A DNA stretch of 35,852 bases from Pseudomonadota bacterium (GCA_018241185.1 JAFEEH010000226.1:1-35852), one strand, 5' to 3'. Positions 18,178 through 27,112 are shown, numbered from the stretch's first letter. Numbers and translations are program-made. Notes: generated by a model not told the origin, from the letters alone.

Positions 18178-18921
18178 TCAGACCGTGGCGGCGGGCGCGA
18201 CGGAGGCGCCTTCGATCCGGTGGCGCGCGAGCGCGTCGGCCACGAAGCCGCTGGCCTTCATGTCTTCCACGAAGGCCGCGAGGAAGGCCGCCGCCTCGGC
18301 ACCGCGGCCCGCGGGCAGGCCCATCGCCTGCTGGATCACCATGAAGCGACCGGGCAGCATGCGCAGCGCCGCGTCGTCGCGCGCCCAGCCTTCGAGCAGC
18401 TGTCGGATCCCGGCCGCGACTTCGATGCCGCCTGCCTTGACCGCCTCGCGGACGGCGCCGGCGTTGGGCAGCCGCTCGATGCCGGCGGCCTTCAGCTCGC
18501 GCGTGAGGAAGAGGTCGTAGGCGCTGCCCGCGCCGACGCCCACGCGCGTGCCAGCGCGGTCGACGTCGGCGTTGTCGGCCAGCGCCGAGGCGGCCGGCAC
18601 GAGGTAGCTGCCCTCGATGAGCACATAGGGCGCGGTGAAGCGAAGGCCTTCGCCGCGCGCCGGATCGATGGCGAAGAAGCCGACATCCGCCTGCTCGCCG
18701 CGCACCGCCTCGACCGACTGCGCGGCCTTGTCGAACACCTTCAACTCGACCGTCAGGCCCAGGCGCTCGGCCAGTGCGCGCGCCAGGTCGACGGAGACGC
18801 CGGCCGGCTCGCCGGTGGACGTGTCGCGGCCGGCCAGGATCGGGTTGCCGAGGTTGATGGAGGCGCGCAGAACGCCGGTCGGCGCGAAGGCCTGGAGGAG
18901 GGCGGGGGACGGTGCGGTCAT
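18178..18921 (-). CDS. Amino-acid-type ABC solute-binding protein (SBP_bac_3), no signal peptide
   Basis: 247 residues with the family-3 binding-protein pattern: LRASINLGNPILAGRD..., GVSVDLARALAERLGL, then ELKVFDKAAQSVEAVRGEQADVGFFAIDPAR and LRFTAPYVLIEGSYLVP. Binding proteins of this fold normally carry an export signal; here the protein begins directly with the first beta strand and there is no upstream in-frame start for at least a dozen codons. No permease or ATPase gene is adjacent. It may be a cytoplasmic ligand-binding protein or an exported one with a missed start. It is convergent with cynS. Ligand unknown, likely a small polar compound. Confidence 0.8.
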   Translation of the reverse strand: MTAPSPALLQAFAPTGVLRASINLGNPILAGRDTSTGEPAGVSVDLARALAERLGLTVELKVFDKAAQSVEAVRGEQADVGFFAIDPARGEGLRFTAPYVLIEGSYLVPAASALADNADVDRAGTRVGVGAGSAYDLFLTRELKAAGIERLPNAGAVREAVKAGGIEVAAGIRQLLEGWARDDAALRMLPGRFMVIQQAMGLPAGRGAEAAAFLAAFVEDMKASGFVADALARHRIEGASVAPAATV

Positions 18922-18988
18922 GGCGCGGCGGCGAGTGGCAGGGTGCGGGCCAGTGTACGGCGCTGACCCCGCGCGGCCCTCAGTGCAG

Positions 18989-19054
18989 GTGCCCGCTGGC
19001 GTCGGTCCAAGTGCCCGCTGGCGTCAGTCGAGGTGGCCGCTGGCCAGTGCGGCC
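18989..19054. repeat. Three tandem 22-bp units at the 3' end of the response regulator gene
   Basis: GTGCCCGCTGGCGTC is repeated at 18989 and 19011 with a 22-bp period, and a diverged third unit GTGGCCGCTGGCCAG starts at 19033. The second unit contains the stop codon (19024) of the regulator gene and the third encodes its last residues. Confidence 0.6.
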
Positions 19055-19920
19055 GCGGCAGCGCGCGTCTCCACGCCCAGCTTCTCGAAGATGTGCTCCA
19101 GGTGCTTGTTCACGGTGCGCGGGCTCATGCCCAGGATCTCGGCGATGTCGCGGTTGGTCTTGCCCTTGGCCAGCCAGGACAGCACCTCGGTCTCGCGCGG
19201 GGTGAGTGCGGCCTCGCCCAGGCGCGAGGCACCGCTGGGCCCGCGGTCCAGGGCCAGCAGCAGCATCGTTTCGCCCAGGGTCGCGGTGCCCAGGTTGCGT
19301 GCCGACAGGCGCTGGCCGGTGGCGGTGGTCAGCCGTTCGGTGCCGCCCTGCAGCACCGGCGCGAGGGCGGGCGGCAGGTGGCCGGGCAGCGCGGCCTGCG
19401 GCAGCCCCTGCAGCCAGGCGGCGGCCTGCGGCGACAGCCAGGCGATGCGGCCCTGCGCATCGACGAAGACCACGCCCATGCCCGCCACGTCGACCGCGTC
19501 GCGCGCCATGCGGGTGATGCGCGCGTTGCGCGTGTGCGTGTGCAGCCGGGCCAGCACCTCCTGCGCGCGGATGGGCTTGACCACGTAATCCACCCCGCCC
19601 GATTCGAAGCCCTCCACCACGTGCGGCGTCTCGGACAGCCCGGTCATGAACAGCACCGGGATGTGCGCCAGCGCCGCGTTGGCCTTGATGCGCCGGCAGG
19701 TGTCGAAGCCCGACAGGCCGGGCAGCATGCCGTCGAGCAGGATGGCATCGGGCACCACCAGCTCCAGCCGCTCCAGCGCGCTCTCGCCGTCGCCGGCCAC
19801 CAGCACGGTGTAACCGCTCGATTCGAGCGTGTCGCACAGCATGCCCAGGCTGCTGGGCGCATCGTCCACCACGAGGACGACGGGGCGTTCGGCGTCAGAG
19901 GTCGAGGGCGACGGCATCAT
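19024..19920 (-). CDS. NarL/FixJ (LuxR)-family response regulator with central PAS-like region
   Basis: 298 residues. The receiver domain is N-terminal, with acidic pocket D19-D20, phospho-acceptor D63 (ILLDGMLPG) and K115 (VVKPIRA). Residues 140-200 look like a degenerate PAS domain (AGMGVVFVDAQGRIAWLSPQAAAWL). The C-terminal LuxR helix-turn-helix is clear (LTPRETEVLSWLAKGKTNRDIAEILGMSPRTVNKHLEHIFEKLGV). The start overlaps the end of the transporter-kinase gene by 26 bp, so the two are translationally coupled and almost certainly partners. This output domain is the obvious candidate to bind the TACGTTGAWTGACGTA palindromes upstream of urtA and amiE. Confidence 0.92.
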   Translation of the reverse strand: MMPSPSTSDAERPVVLVVDDAPSSLGMLCDTLESSGYTVLVAGDGESALERLELVVPDAILLDGMLPGLSGFDTCRRIKANAALAHIPVLFMTGLSETPHVVEGFESGGVDYVVKPIRAQEVLARLHTHTRNARITRMARDAVDVAGMGVVFVDAQGRIAWLSPQAAAWLQGLPQAALPGHLPPALAPVLQGGTERLTTATGQRLSARNLGTATLGETMLLLALDRGPSGASRLGEAALTPRETEVLSWLAKGKTNRDIAEILGMSPRTVNKHLEHIFEKLGVETRAAAAALASGHLD

Positions 19921-22900
19921 CGGCGATCACTTTCCTGAGTTGGTCGAGTTCGAAGCGCGACACCAGGCCGCGCAGCTGGGTGCAGGCCGCGGCCAGCTCG
20001 GGCCGCTCGGTCGCGATGCGGTCCAGGGCCTGCTGCAGCCCGCGCACATGGCCGATCTGGGCCAGGTGCAGCAGTTCGGCGCGGGCCTCTTCGGGCAGGG
20101 CGATGGCGCCAGGCTGCGGCGGTGGGTCCATGCGCACGGCGGGCGCCGGGGTGTGCACCAGCCATTCGAGGCTCAGGTGCCGCTCGAGCGCGGCGATGAG
20201 TTCGGATTCGATCACCGGCTTGCCCACGAAGCCCTGGCAGCCGGCCTCGCGCAGCCGGTCGGCCTGGTTCTCGAACACGTTGGCCGAGACGATGATGATC
20301 GGCACCCGGTCGAAACCCGCGGCGCGCACGTGGCGGGCGGTGTCCCCGCCGTCCATGTCGTCCATGCTCAGGTCCAGCAGGATGGCCGAGGGCTGGTGGT
20401 CGCGCAGGCTGTCCAGGCACTCGGTGCCGCTGGCGGCCTCGCGCACGTCGAAGCCCAGCGGCATGAGCAGGCCGGCCAGCATCTGGCGCTGCACCGGCTG
20501 GTCGTCCACCACCAGCAGCGTGCGGCGCGGGCCGAAGTAGCCCGAGATGGGCCGCTGCGGCTCGGCCTGCGGGCCGGGGTCGGCCACCTCGCGCAGGTAG
20601 ATGCGCACGCTGAAGGTGCTGCCCTGGCTGGAGCTGTCGGCCAGCGCGAGCTCGCCGCCCATCAGCGAGGTGAGCAAGCCAGTGATGGTCAGGCCCAGGC
20701 CGGTGCCCGGCTCCCCCGCGCGCCGGCCGACGCTGCCGCGCTCGAAGGGCAGGAAAATGCGCTGGCGGTCCTGCGGGGCGACGCCGGGTCCGGTGTCGAT
20801 GACGTCGAAGCGCAGCACCTCGCGCCGTGCGTCCACCTGCAGCGTGACGGTGCCGGCCTCGGTGAATCGCACCGCGTTGGCCAGCAGGTTGATGAGGATC
20901 TGCCGCAGGCGTTTGGCATCGGCCTGCACCCAATCCGGCAGACGCCCCAGGTGGGTGTAGACGAAGGCGAGGCCCTTGTTCTCGGCCTGCGGACGCACCA
21001 TGCGCACCAGCTCGTCGAGGAAGGCCGGGAGCGCCAGCGGCGCCGGCTCCAGCTGCAGGCGGCCGGCCTCGATGCGCGCCAGGTCGAGCAGCCCGTCGAT
21101 GAGGCCCAGCATGTGCTCGCCGCTGCGGTGGATGGTCTGCACGGCGCCGTGCACCGAGGCCGGCGTGGCGGCGGCCGGCTCGGACTTCAGCAGGATCTGC
21201 GAATAGCCCAGGATGCTGTTCAGGGGCGTGCGCAGCTCGTGCGTCATGCCGGCCACGTAGCGCGTCTTGGCCTGGTTGGCGGCCTCGGCCGCCTCCTTGG
21301 CGGCCTGCAGCGCGGCGTCGGTGCGCTGGTGGGCCTCGATCTCCACCGTCAGCAGGTGGTTGTGGCGGTTCGATTCCTCCTGCGCCATGTGGCGGCTCTC
21401 GCTGCCCAGCACCACCCACCAGGCCGCCACCGCCGCCACCAGCGACAGCAGCGCGAAGACCTTGAGGAAGGGCGTGCGCAGCGCCTCGTTGGGCATGCCG
21501 CCGGCGCCGATCAGCTCCTGGGCATAGACGATGCCCATGATGGTCGCCAGCAGCGCCACCAGCGAGAAGGCCACCACCAGGTAGTGGGCGACGCGGAAGT
21601 TCAGGCGCGCCGACAGCCTTGCCGGCAGCAGCGCCTGCAGCCAGCCGCTGATCTGCTCGGCGGCGCGCGAATCGGTCTTGCAGCGGTCGTGGCAGCGCGA
21701 CTCAAGCGTGCAGCACAGCGAGCAGATCGGCGCGCTGTAGGCCGGGCAGAAGGCCATGTCCTCGGCCTCGAAGCGGTTGTCGCACACATGGCAGGTCACG
21801 CTCTGGCCGGGCGTCCAATGCTGCAGGTCCTGCCGGGCCAGGTAGTAGCGCCCGCGCGTGCGCCAGGCCAGCAGCGGCGACACCACGAGCGCCGTTGCCA
21901 GCGCGATGAAGGGCGAGAACGCGGCCGCCCAGTGCCCCAGCAGGCCGGCGTAGGCGACCATCGCCAGTCCGGCCGCCACCAGCGTGGCCACCAGGCCGAC
22001 CGGGTTGATGTCGTACAGGTGCGCGCGCTTGAACTCGATCACCTTCGGGCTGAAGCCCAGCGGCTTGTTGATGACCAGGTCGGCCACCAGTGCGCCGACC
22101 CAGGCGATGGCGATGTTGCTGTACAGGCCCAGCACCTTCTCCAGCGCGCCGAACACGCCCAGCGTCATCAGGAGCACGGCGATCAGCACATTGAAAACCA
22201 GCCACACCACGCGCCCCGGGTGGCTGTGCGTCAGGCGGGCGAAGAAGTTCGACCACGCCAGCGAGCCGGCATAGGCGTTGGTCAGGTTGATCTTCATCTG
22301 CGAGACGACCACGAAGAGCGTGGTCACCGCCATGACCGTGGCCGGGTCCTTCAGCACGTAGGCGAAGCCGGCCAGGTACATGCGGGTGGGCTCGACGGCG
22401 TGCTCCGCCGGGATTTCGTGCTGCAGCGCGAGGAAGGCCAGGAAGGCGCCGCCCAGCATCTTGAGCATGCCGGGCACGATCCAGCCCGGGCCGGCGATCA
22501 GCACCGCGGCCCACCAGCGCCCGCGGTTGGCGGCCGTTTTCTCGGGAAGGAAGCGCAGGTAGTCCACCTGTTCGCCGATCTGCACCACCAGCGCGAAGGC
22601 CACGGTGGCGCCGGCGCCGAACATCAGCGGGTCGAAGCCGCTGCTGCCCGACACGCGCCCCACGAGGCTGGTGAAGTCGGCGTACAGCTGCGGGTTCTTC
22701 GCCAGCACCGCGAGGAAGGGCAGGAAGAACAGCACGATCCAGATCGGCTGGCTCCACAGCTGCAGGCCCGAGATCAGCGTGATGCCGCGCATCACCAGCG
22801 GGATGATGACCAGCGACGAGGCCAGGTACAGCACCGGCAGCGGCCAGTCCAGGTACATCTGCAGCGCGAGCGCGAGGATGGCCGCCTCCAGCGCGAAGAA

Positions 22901-23290
22901 GATGAAGGTGAAGCTCGCGTAGATGAGCGAGGTGATGGTCGAGCCCAGGTAACCGAAGCCGGCGCCGCGGGTGAGCAGGTCCATGTCCACCCCGTGCCGC
23001 GCCGCGTAGTACGAGATCGGCAGGCCGGTGAGGAAGGTGATCAGGCCCACCACCAGGATCGCCCAGACGGCGTTGGAGAAGCCGTACGACAGGGCGATGG
23101 CGCCGCCGATCGCCTCCAGCGCCAGGAAGGAAGTCGCGCCGAAGGCGGCGTTGGCCACGCGGAACTCCGACCACTTGCGAAAGCTGCGCGGCGTGTAGCG
23201 CAGGGCGTAGTCCTCCAGCGTCTCGTTGGCGACCCAGGTGTTGTAGTCGCGCCGGATGCGGAAGATCTTCTGGCCGGAAAGGGGTTGCAT
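19895..23290 (-). CDS. NCS1-type transporter / hybrid histidine kinase / receiver fusion
   Basis: 1131 residues from ATG 23290. Residues about 45-475 form a 12-helix transporter of the NCS1 (cytosine/purine/hydantoin) type. Residues 498-540 carry eight cysteines (500, 503, 515, 523, 526, 527, 533, 537), a probable zinc- or redox-binding module. Two more membrane helices follow (about 568-590 and 608-628), then a coiled linker. The kinase core has the H-box MTHELRTPLN with His684, N-box NLLANAVRFT, and G-boxes DTGPGVA and GTGLGL. A receiver follows with D929-D930, phospho-acceptor D973 and K1024. The last 90 residues are helical and unassigned. The layout parallels the PutP-like CbrA/CrbS kinases but with a different transporter family. 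It is divergent from urtA, so a nitrogen compound imported by or related to urt is the likely signal. Confidence 0.93.
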   Translation of the reverse strand: MQPLSGQKIFRIRRDYNTWVANETLEDYALRYTPRSFRKWSEFRVANAAFGATSFLALEAIGGAIALSYGFSNAVWAILVVGLITFLTGLPISYYAARHGVDMDLLTRGAGFGYLGSTITSLIYASFTFIFFALEAAILALALQMYLDWPLPVLYLASSLVIIPLVMRGITLISGLQLWSQPIWIVLFFLPFLAVLAKNPQLYADFTSLVGRVSGSSGFDPLMFGAGATVAFALVVQIGEQVDYLRFLPEKTAANRGRWWAAVLIAGPGWIVPGMLKMLGGAFLAFLALQHEIPAEHAVEPTRMYLAGFAYVLKDPATVMAVTTLFVVVSQMKINLTNAYAGSLAWSNFFARLTHSHPGRVVWLVFNVLIAVLLMTLGVFGALEKVLGLYSNIAIAWVGALVADLVINKPLGFSPKVIEFKRAHLYDINPVGLVATLVAAGLAMVAYAGLLGHWAAAFSPFIALATALVVSPLLAWRTRGRYYLARQDLQHWTPGQSVTCHVCDNRFEAEDMAFCPAYSAPICSLCCTLESRCHDRCKTDSRAAEQISGWLQALLPARLSARLNFRVAHYLVVAFSLVALLATIMGIVYAQELIGAGGMPNEALRTPFLKVFALLSLVAAVAAWWVVLGSESRHMAQEESNRHNHLLTVEIEAHQRTDAALQAAKEAAEAANQAKTRYVAGMTHELRTPLNSILGYSQILLKSEPAAATPASVHGAVQTIHRSGEHMLGLIDGLLDLARIEAGRLQLEPAPLALPAFLDELVRMVRPQAENKGLAFVYTHLGRLPDWVQADAKRLRQILINLLANAVRFTEAGTVTLQVDARREVLRFDVIDTGPGVAPQDRQRIFLPFERGSVGRRAGEPGTGLGLTITGLLTSLMGGELALADSSSQGSTFSVRIYLREVADPGPQAEPQRPISGYFGPRRTLLVVDDQPVQRQMLAGLLMPLGFDVREAASGTECLDSLRDHQPSAILLDLSMDDMDGGDTARHVRAAGFDRVPIIIVSANVFENQADRLREAGCQGFVGKPVIESELIAALERHLSLEWLVHTPAPAVRMDPPPQPGAIALPEEARAELLHLAQIGHVRGLQQALDRIATERPELAAACTQLRGLVSRFELDQLRKVIADDAVALDL

Positions 23291-23406
23291 CGAAGGGTCT
23301 CGCGAAAGCGGGGCAGGCGAGCCGTCTTGCAAGAAGCGATCCGCGGGGCGGGCGCAGACACCGCAGCACGCCCGCGCAGTCTGCCGCCGCGGCCGCCGCA
23401 TGCCGC

Positions 23407-23422
23407 TACGTTGAATGACGTA
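23407..23422. promoter_or_regulatory. Probable response-regulator operator upstream of urtA
   Basis: TACGTTGAATGACGTA is an inverted repeat (TACGT-N6-ACGTA) centred 120 bp upstream of the urtA start and 124 bp from the divergent kinase start. It differs in one base from the site before amiE. Its 7-2-7 layout (TACGTTG, 2 bp, inverse of TACGTCA) is that of NarL-family sites. A further GTAGG-N6-CCTAC inverted repeat follows at 23433-23448, and a weak sigma-54-like TGGC...TGC with GG and GC 10 bp apart at 23451-23466. Confidence 0.75.
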
Positions 23423-23534
23423 TTCGCCGTGCGTAGGGCCGTTCCTACAGTGGCGGCCATGGTGCTTCGCGGCACCTCCCGCTGCACCCCGATGGTGCGG
23501 CGAGGCCCCTTCGCCACTCAACCTGGAGCCTTCG

Positions 23535-24797
23535 ATGTCCCGACCCCAAGATCCCTCCGACGTCCTCGCCCTGCGCCGCCGCCGGCTGCTGCAGGGCGCG
23601 GCGGCCCTGCCCGTGATGGGCCTGGGCGGCCTGGCCTTCGGCCAGACCCCGCCGACCGCCAAGGTCAACACCACCAAGCTGGCGGTGACCGACACCGAAG
23701 TCACCGTGGGCCAGCTGCACTCGTCCTCGGGCACGATGGCCATCTCCGAGACCGGCTCGATCCAGGCCGAACAGCTCGCGATCGACCAGATCAACGCCAT
23801 GGGCGGCATCCTGGGCCGCAAGATCAAGGTCATCAAGGAAGACGGCGCCTCCGACTGGCCGACCTTCGCCGAGAAGAGCAAGAAGCTGCTGGTCAACGAC
23901 AAGGTGGCCTGCGTGTTCGGCTGCTGGACCAGCGCCTCGCGCAAGGCGGTGCTGCCCGTCTTCGAGAAGGAGAACGGCCTGCTGTACTACCCGACCTTCT
24001 ACGAAGGCCTGGAGCAGAGCAAGAACGTGATCTACACCGGCCAGGAAGCCACGCAGCAGATCATCTACGGCCTGGACTGGGGTGCGAAGGAGAAGAAGGC
24101 CAAGACCTTCTTCCTGGTCGGCTCCGACTACATCTGGCCGCGCACCTCGATGAAGATCGCGCGCAAGCACATCGAGACGGTGGGCAAGCTCGGCAGCGTG
24201 AAGGGCGAGGAGTACTACCCGCTGGGCCACACCAACTTCAACTCGCTGATCAACAAGATCAAGGTCGCCAAGCCCGACTGCATCTTCGCGGCGGTGGTGG
24301 GCGGCTCGAACGTGGCCTTCTACAAGCAGCTCAAGGCCGCCGGCATCACCGGCGACAAGCAGTTCCTGCTGACGCTGTCGGTCACCGAGGACGAGATGAC
24401 CGGCGTGGGCGGCGAGAACTTCGCCGGCTTCTACTCGTCGATGAAGTATTTCCAGACGCTGGACAACGCGAACAACAAGAAGTTCGTCGAGGCCTTCAAG
24501 GCCAAGTACGGCAAGGACGCCGTGATCGGCGACGTGACGCAGGCCGGCTACCTGGGCCCCTGGCTGTGGAAGGCCGCGGTCGAGAAGGCCGGCAGCTTCG
24601 ACGTCGACAAGGTGGTGGCGGCCTCGCCCGGCATCGAGCTCAAGACCGCGCCCGAGGGCTACGTGAAGCTGGACGCCAACCACCACCTGTGGAGCAAGTC
24701 GCGCATCGCGCAGGGCCAGCTGGACGGCACCTTCAAGGTGGTGGCCGAGTCGCCGGAGCTGATCAAGCCCGATCCGTTCCCGAAGGGCTACCAGTAA
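23535..24797 (+). CDS. urtA: Urea/short-chain amide ABC transporter, substrate-binding protein
   Basis: 420 residues, start ATG 23535 with GGAG 6 bp upstream. The N-terminus has RRRRLLQGAAALPVMGLGGLAFGQ, a signal that resembles the twin-arginine type. The mature part is the type I periplasmic-binding fold of the UrtA/FmdD group: VTVGQLHSSSGTMAISETGSIQAEQLAIDQIN, GGILGRKIKVIKEDGASDWPTFAEKSKKLL, and VFGCWTSASRKAVLPVFEKENGLLYYPTFYEG. In cyanobacteria UrtA binds urea; in Methylophilus a related FmdD serves short-chain amides and urea. The cluster here has formamidase and amidase but no urease, so an amide or mixed specificity is plausible. First gene of the urtABCDE-fmdAB unit. Confidence 0.93.
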   Translation: MSRPQDPSDVLALRRRRLLQGAAALPVMGLGGLAFGQTPPTAKVNTTKLAVTDTEVTVGQLHSSSGTMAISETGSIQAEQLAIDQINAMGGILGRKIKVIKEDGASDWPTFAEKSKKLLVNDKVACVFGCWTSASRKAVLPVFEKENGLLYYPTFYEGLEQSKNVIYTGQEATQQIIYGLDWGAKEKKAKTFFLVGSDYIWPRTSMKIARKHIETVGKLGSVKGEEYYPLGHTNFNSLINKIKVAKPDCIFAAVVGGSNVAFYKQLKAAGITGDKQFLLTLSVTEDEMTGVGGENFAGFYSSMKYFQTLDNANNKKFVEAFKAKYGKDAVIGDVTQAGYLGPWLWKAAVEKAGSFDVDKVVAASPGIELKTAPEGYVKLDANHHLWSKSRIAQGQLDGTFKVVAESPELIKPDPFPKGYQ

Positions 24798-24798
24798 A

Positions 24799-24905
24799 CC
24801 ACCCCCGTTTGGCTCGCCTCGCGGCGAGCCCATACCCCCTCAAGGGGGCACACCCTACGGCCCGGCAAAGCCGGTTCCGTGGGTGTCCCCGGGCGGGCCT
24901 CGCTG
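24799..24905 (+). repeat. Intergenic hairpin repeat R1 (urtA-urtB)
   Basis: It holds CACCCCC, a perfect hairpin GGCTCGCC-TCGC-GGCGAGCC (24811-24830), CCCCCT-CAA-GGGGG, then GCACACCC and CGGCCCGGCAAAGCCGGTTCCG. The same order recurs at 27881-28000 (R2). It separates urtA from urtB and could attenuate transcription, giving excess binding protein over permease. Confidence 0.8.
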
Positions 24906-24967
24906 CGCTGGCCGCGGTCGAGGCGCTGGCTCCCGCTTCCACCGGCTCGCGTTCTGAAAGCTGATCC

Positions 24968-25882
24968 ATGACCCTCTCCGACATGCTCAACATCGGCCTC
25001 ATGCAGGGCTTCGCGGGGCTTTCGCTCTTCGCGGTGCTGCTGCTCATGGGCCTGGGGCTGGCGATCATCTTCGGCCAGATGGGCGTCATCAACATGGCGC
25101 ATGGCGAGTTCATGGCCATCGGCGCCTACACCGTCTACATGTCGGCCCTGTTCACCGAGCGCACGGCGCCGGGGGCCATGGCCTACTACTTTCCCGTCGC
25201 CATCGTGCTGGGCTTCGGCGTGGCCTTCGCGCTCGGCTGGCTCATGGAATGGGCGCTGATCCGCCACCTGTACAGCCGTCCGCTCGACACACTGCTGGCC
25301 ACCTGGGGCGTCAGCCTGGGGCTGCAGCAGTGCTTCCGCACCTTCATCAACCCCAAGGAAGTGAGCCCGACGCTGCCCGAGTGGCTGATGGGCTCGTGGA
25401 CGCCCATGGAGGGCGTCGACATCCCGATCAACGGCCTGTTCGTGCTCGCCCTCACGGCGGTGGTGACCGTCGGCGTGCTGATCGCCCTGCACAAGAGCCG
25501 CTGGGGCCTGCGGGTGCGCGCCACCGTGGCCAACCGCACCATGGCCAATGCCACCGGCATCGACACGAAGAAGACCGACCGCCTGACCTTCGCCATCGGC
25601 TGCGGCATCGCCGGTGTGGCGGGCGCGGCCTTCACCACCATCGGCTCCACCGGGCCGACTTCCGGGCAGCTGTACATCGTCGACTCCTTCCTGGTCGTGA
25701 CCTTCGGCGGCGCCGCCAGCCTGCTGGGCACCGTGGTCTCGGCCTTCGGCATCGCCCAGACGCAGTCGATCTCGGAGTTCTTCATGACCGGCTCGATGGC
25801 CAAGGTGCTGACGCTCTCGCTGATCGTGCTGATCCTGATGCTGCGGCCGCAGGGTCTCTTCGCCTCCAAGGTCCGCCGCTGA
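24968..25882 (+). CDS. urtB: Urea/amide ABC transporter permease (branched-chain type)
   Basis: 304 residues, LivH-like. The N-terminal part has the UrtB hallmark GLGLAIIFGQMGVINMAHGEFMAIGAYTVY; the coupling-helix region is RWGLRVRATVANRTMANATGIDTKKTDRLTFAIGCGIAGVAGA. Eight or so membrane helices fit the family. It forms the inner-membrane channel with UrtC. The gene follows urtA after 170 bp that contain repeat R1, and precedes urtC by 24 bp. The Shine-Dalgarno is weak (GAAAG about 10 bp upstream). Homologues of FmdE in the Methylophilus formamide system belong to the same family. Confidence 0.94.
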   Translation: MTLSDMLNIGLMQGFAGLSLFAVLLLMGLGLAIIFGQMGVINMAHGEFMAIGAYTVYMSALFTERTAPGAMAYYFPVAIVLGFGVAFALGWLMEWALIRHLYSRPLDTLLATWGVSLGLQQCFRTFINPKEVSPTLPEWLMGSWTPMEGVDIPINGLFVLALTAVVTVGVLIALHKSRWGLRVRATVANRTMANATGIDTKKTDRLTFAIGCGIAGVAGAAFTTIGSTGPTSGQLYIVDSFLVVTFGGAASLLGTVVSAFGIAQTQSISEFFMTGSMAKVLTLSLIVLILMLRPQGLFASKVRR

Positions 25883-25906
25883 TTCACCTCCTCTCGAAAC
25901 GACGCC

Positions 25907-27112
25907 ATGGACTCCCTCAAGGCCCTGATCAAGCGCTACCAGTTCGGCAGCCTGCTGCTGCTCACCCTGCTGCTCGTGGTGGTGCTGCCGCTCACGCTGG
26001 ACATCTTCCGCCTCAACCTGGTGGGCAAGTACCTCTGCTACGCCTTCGTCGCCGTCGGGCTGGTGATGGTGTGGGGCTACGGCGGCGTGCTGAGCCTGGG
26101 CCAGGGCGTGTTCTTCGGCCTGGGCGGCTACGCGATGGCGATGTTCCTCAAGCTCGAGGCCTCCGACCCCGAGAGCACCAAGATCCAGTCCACGCCGGGC
26201 ATCCCCGACTTCATGGACTGGAACCAGATCACCTCGCTGCCGGCGTTCTGGGTGCCCTTCAAGAGCCTGCCGCTGGCGCTGCTGGCGGTGGTGCTGGTGC
26301 CGATGGCGCTGGCCTGGCTGATCAGCTTCGCGATGTTCAAGCGGCGCGTGGGCGGGGTCTACTTCGCCATCATCACGCAGGCGGTGGCGTTGATCTGCAC
26401 CGTGCTCATCATCGGCCAGCAGGGCTACACCGGCGGCGTCAATGGCATGACCGACCTGAAGACGCTGCTGGGCTGGGACACGCGCACCGACAGCGCCAAA
26501 TACATCCTGTACTTCGTCTGCGTGGCGCTGCTGATCGGCTCGATCGTGCTGTGCCGGTGGATCCAGACCAGCAAGCTCGGCACGCTGCTGCTGGCCATGC
26601 GCGACAAGGAAGACCGGGTGCGCTTCTCCGGCTACGACGTGTCGAATTTCAAGGTCTTCACCTTCTGCCTGGCGGCCGGGCTGTCGGGCATCGGCGGCGC
26701 GATGTTCGCGCTGCAGGTGGGCTTCATGTCGCCCAGCTTCGTGGGCATCGTGCCCTCGATCGAGATGGTGATCTTTGCGGCCGTGGGTGGGCGCATGAGC
26801 CTGGTGGGCGCGGTCTACGGCACGCTGCTGGTCAACGCCGGCAAGACGCTGTTCTCGGAAAGCTTCCCGGACCTGTGGCTCTTCCTCATGGCGGGCCTGT
26901 TCATCGGCGTGACCATGGCCTTCCCCATGGGCCTGGCCGGCCTGTGGGACGAGAAGATCAGGCCCTGGTGGAAGCGCAGCCGCATGGAGCGCAAGGCCGA
27001 TGCCGCGCGCGTCGCCGCCGCCCACGCCGCCTACCCCGATGCGTTGCCGCCGCGCGACGGCAAGAAGCCCGCCGCCGACCTGCCCGAAGGCATGAGCGGG
27101 CAGGGCGCCTGA
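25907..27112 (+). CDS. urtC: Urea/amide ABC transporter permease (LivM-type)
   Basis: 401 residues with about ten hydrophobic segments. Typical UrtC segments are VWGYGGVLSLGQGVFFGLGGYAMAMFLK, YFAIITQAVALICTVLIIGQQGYTGGVNGMTDL, and the coupling loop LGTLLLAMRDKEDRVRFSGYDVSNFKVFTF. The C-terminal 50 residues are hydrophilic, rich in Lys/Arg/Ala, and extend beyond the last helix, probably in the cytoplasm. It pairs with UrtB. The next gene, urtD, begins 20 bp after its stop, supporting one operon. Confidence 0.95.
   Translation: MDSLKALIKRYQFGSLLLLTLLLVVVLPLTLDIFRLNLVGKYLCYAFVAVGLVMVWGYGGVLSLGQGVFFGLGGYAMAMFLKLEASDPESTKIQSTPGIPDFMDWNQITSLPAFWVPFKSLPLALLAVVLVPMALAWLISFAMFKRRVGGVYFAIITQAVALICTVLIIGQQGYTGGVNGMTDLKTLLGWDTRTDSAKYILYFVCVALLIGSIVLCRWIQTSKLGTLLLAMRDKEDRVRFSGYDVSNFKVFTFCLAAGLSGIGGAMFALQVGFMSPSFVGIVPSIEMVIFAAVGGRMSLVGAVYGTLLVNAGKTLFSESFPDLWLFLMAGLFIGVTMAFPMGLAGLWDEKIRPWWKRSRMERKADAARVAAAHAAYPDALPPRDGKKPAADLPEGMSGQGA

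Noticed and set aside
23451-23466. Sigma-54 promoter for urtA
   Set aside because: GG and GC are 10 bp apart (TGGCGGCCATGGTGC), but four conserved consensus bases are missing; listed only as a weak possibility within the urtA operator entry.
19829-24964. 1711-codon open frame on the plus strand opposite the transporter-kinase and running into urtA in another frame
   Set aside because: Low-complexity Gln/Arg/His/Gly translation without domain signatures; the minus-strand kinase and the plus-strand urtA frame carry all the recognisable motifs.
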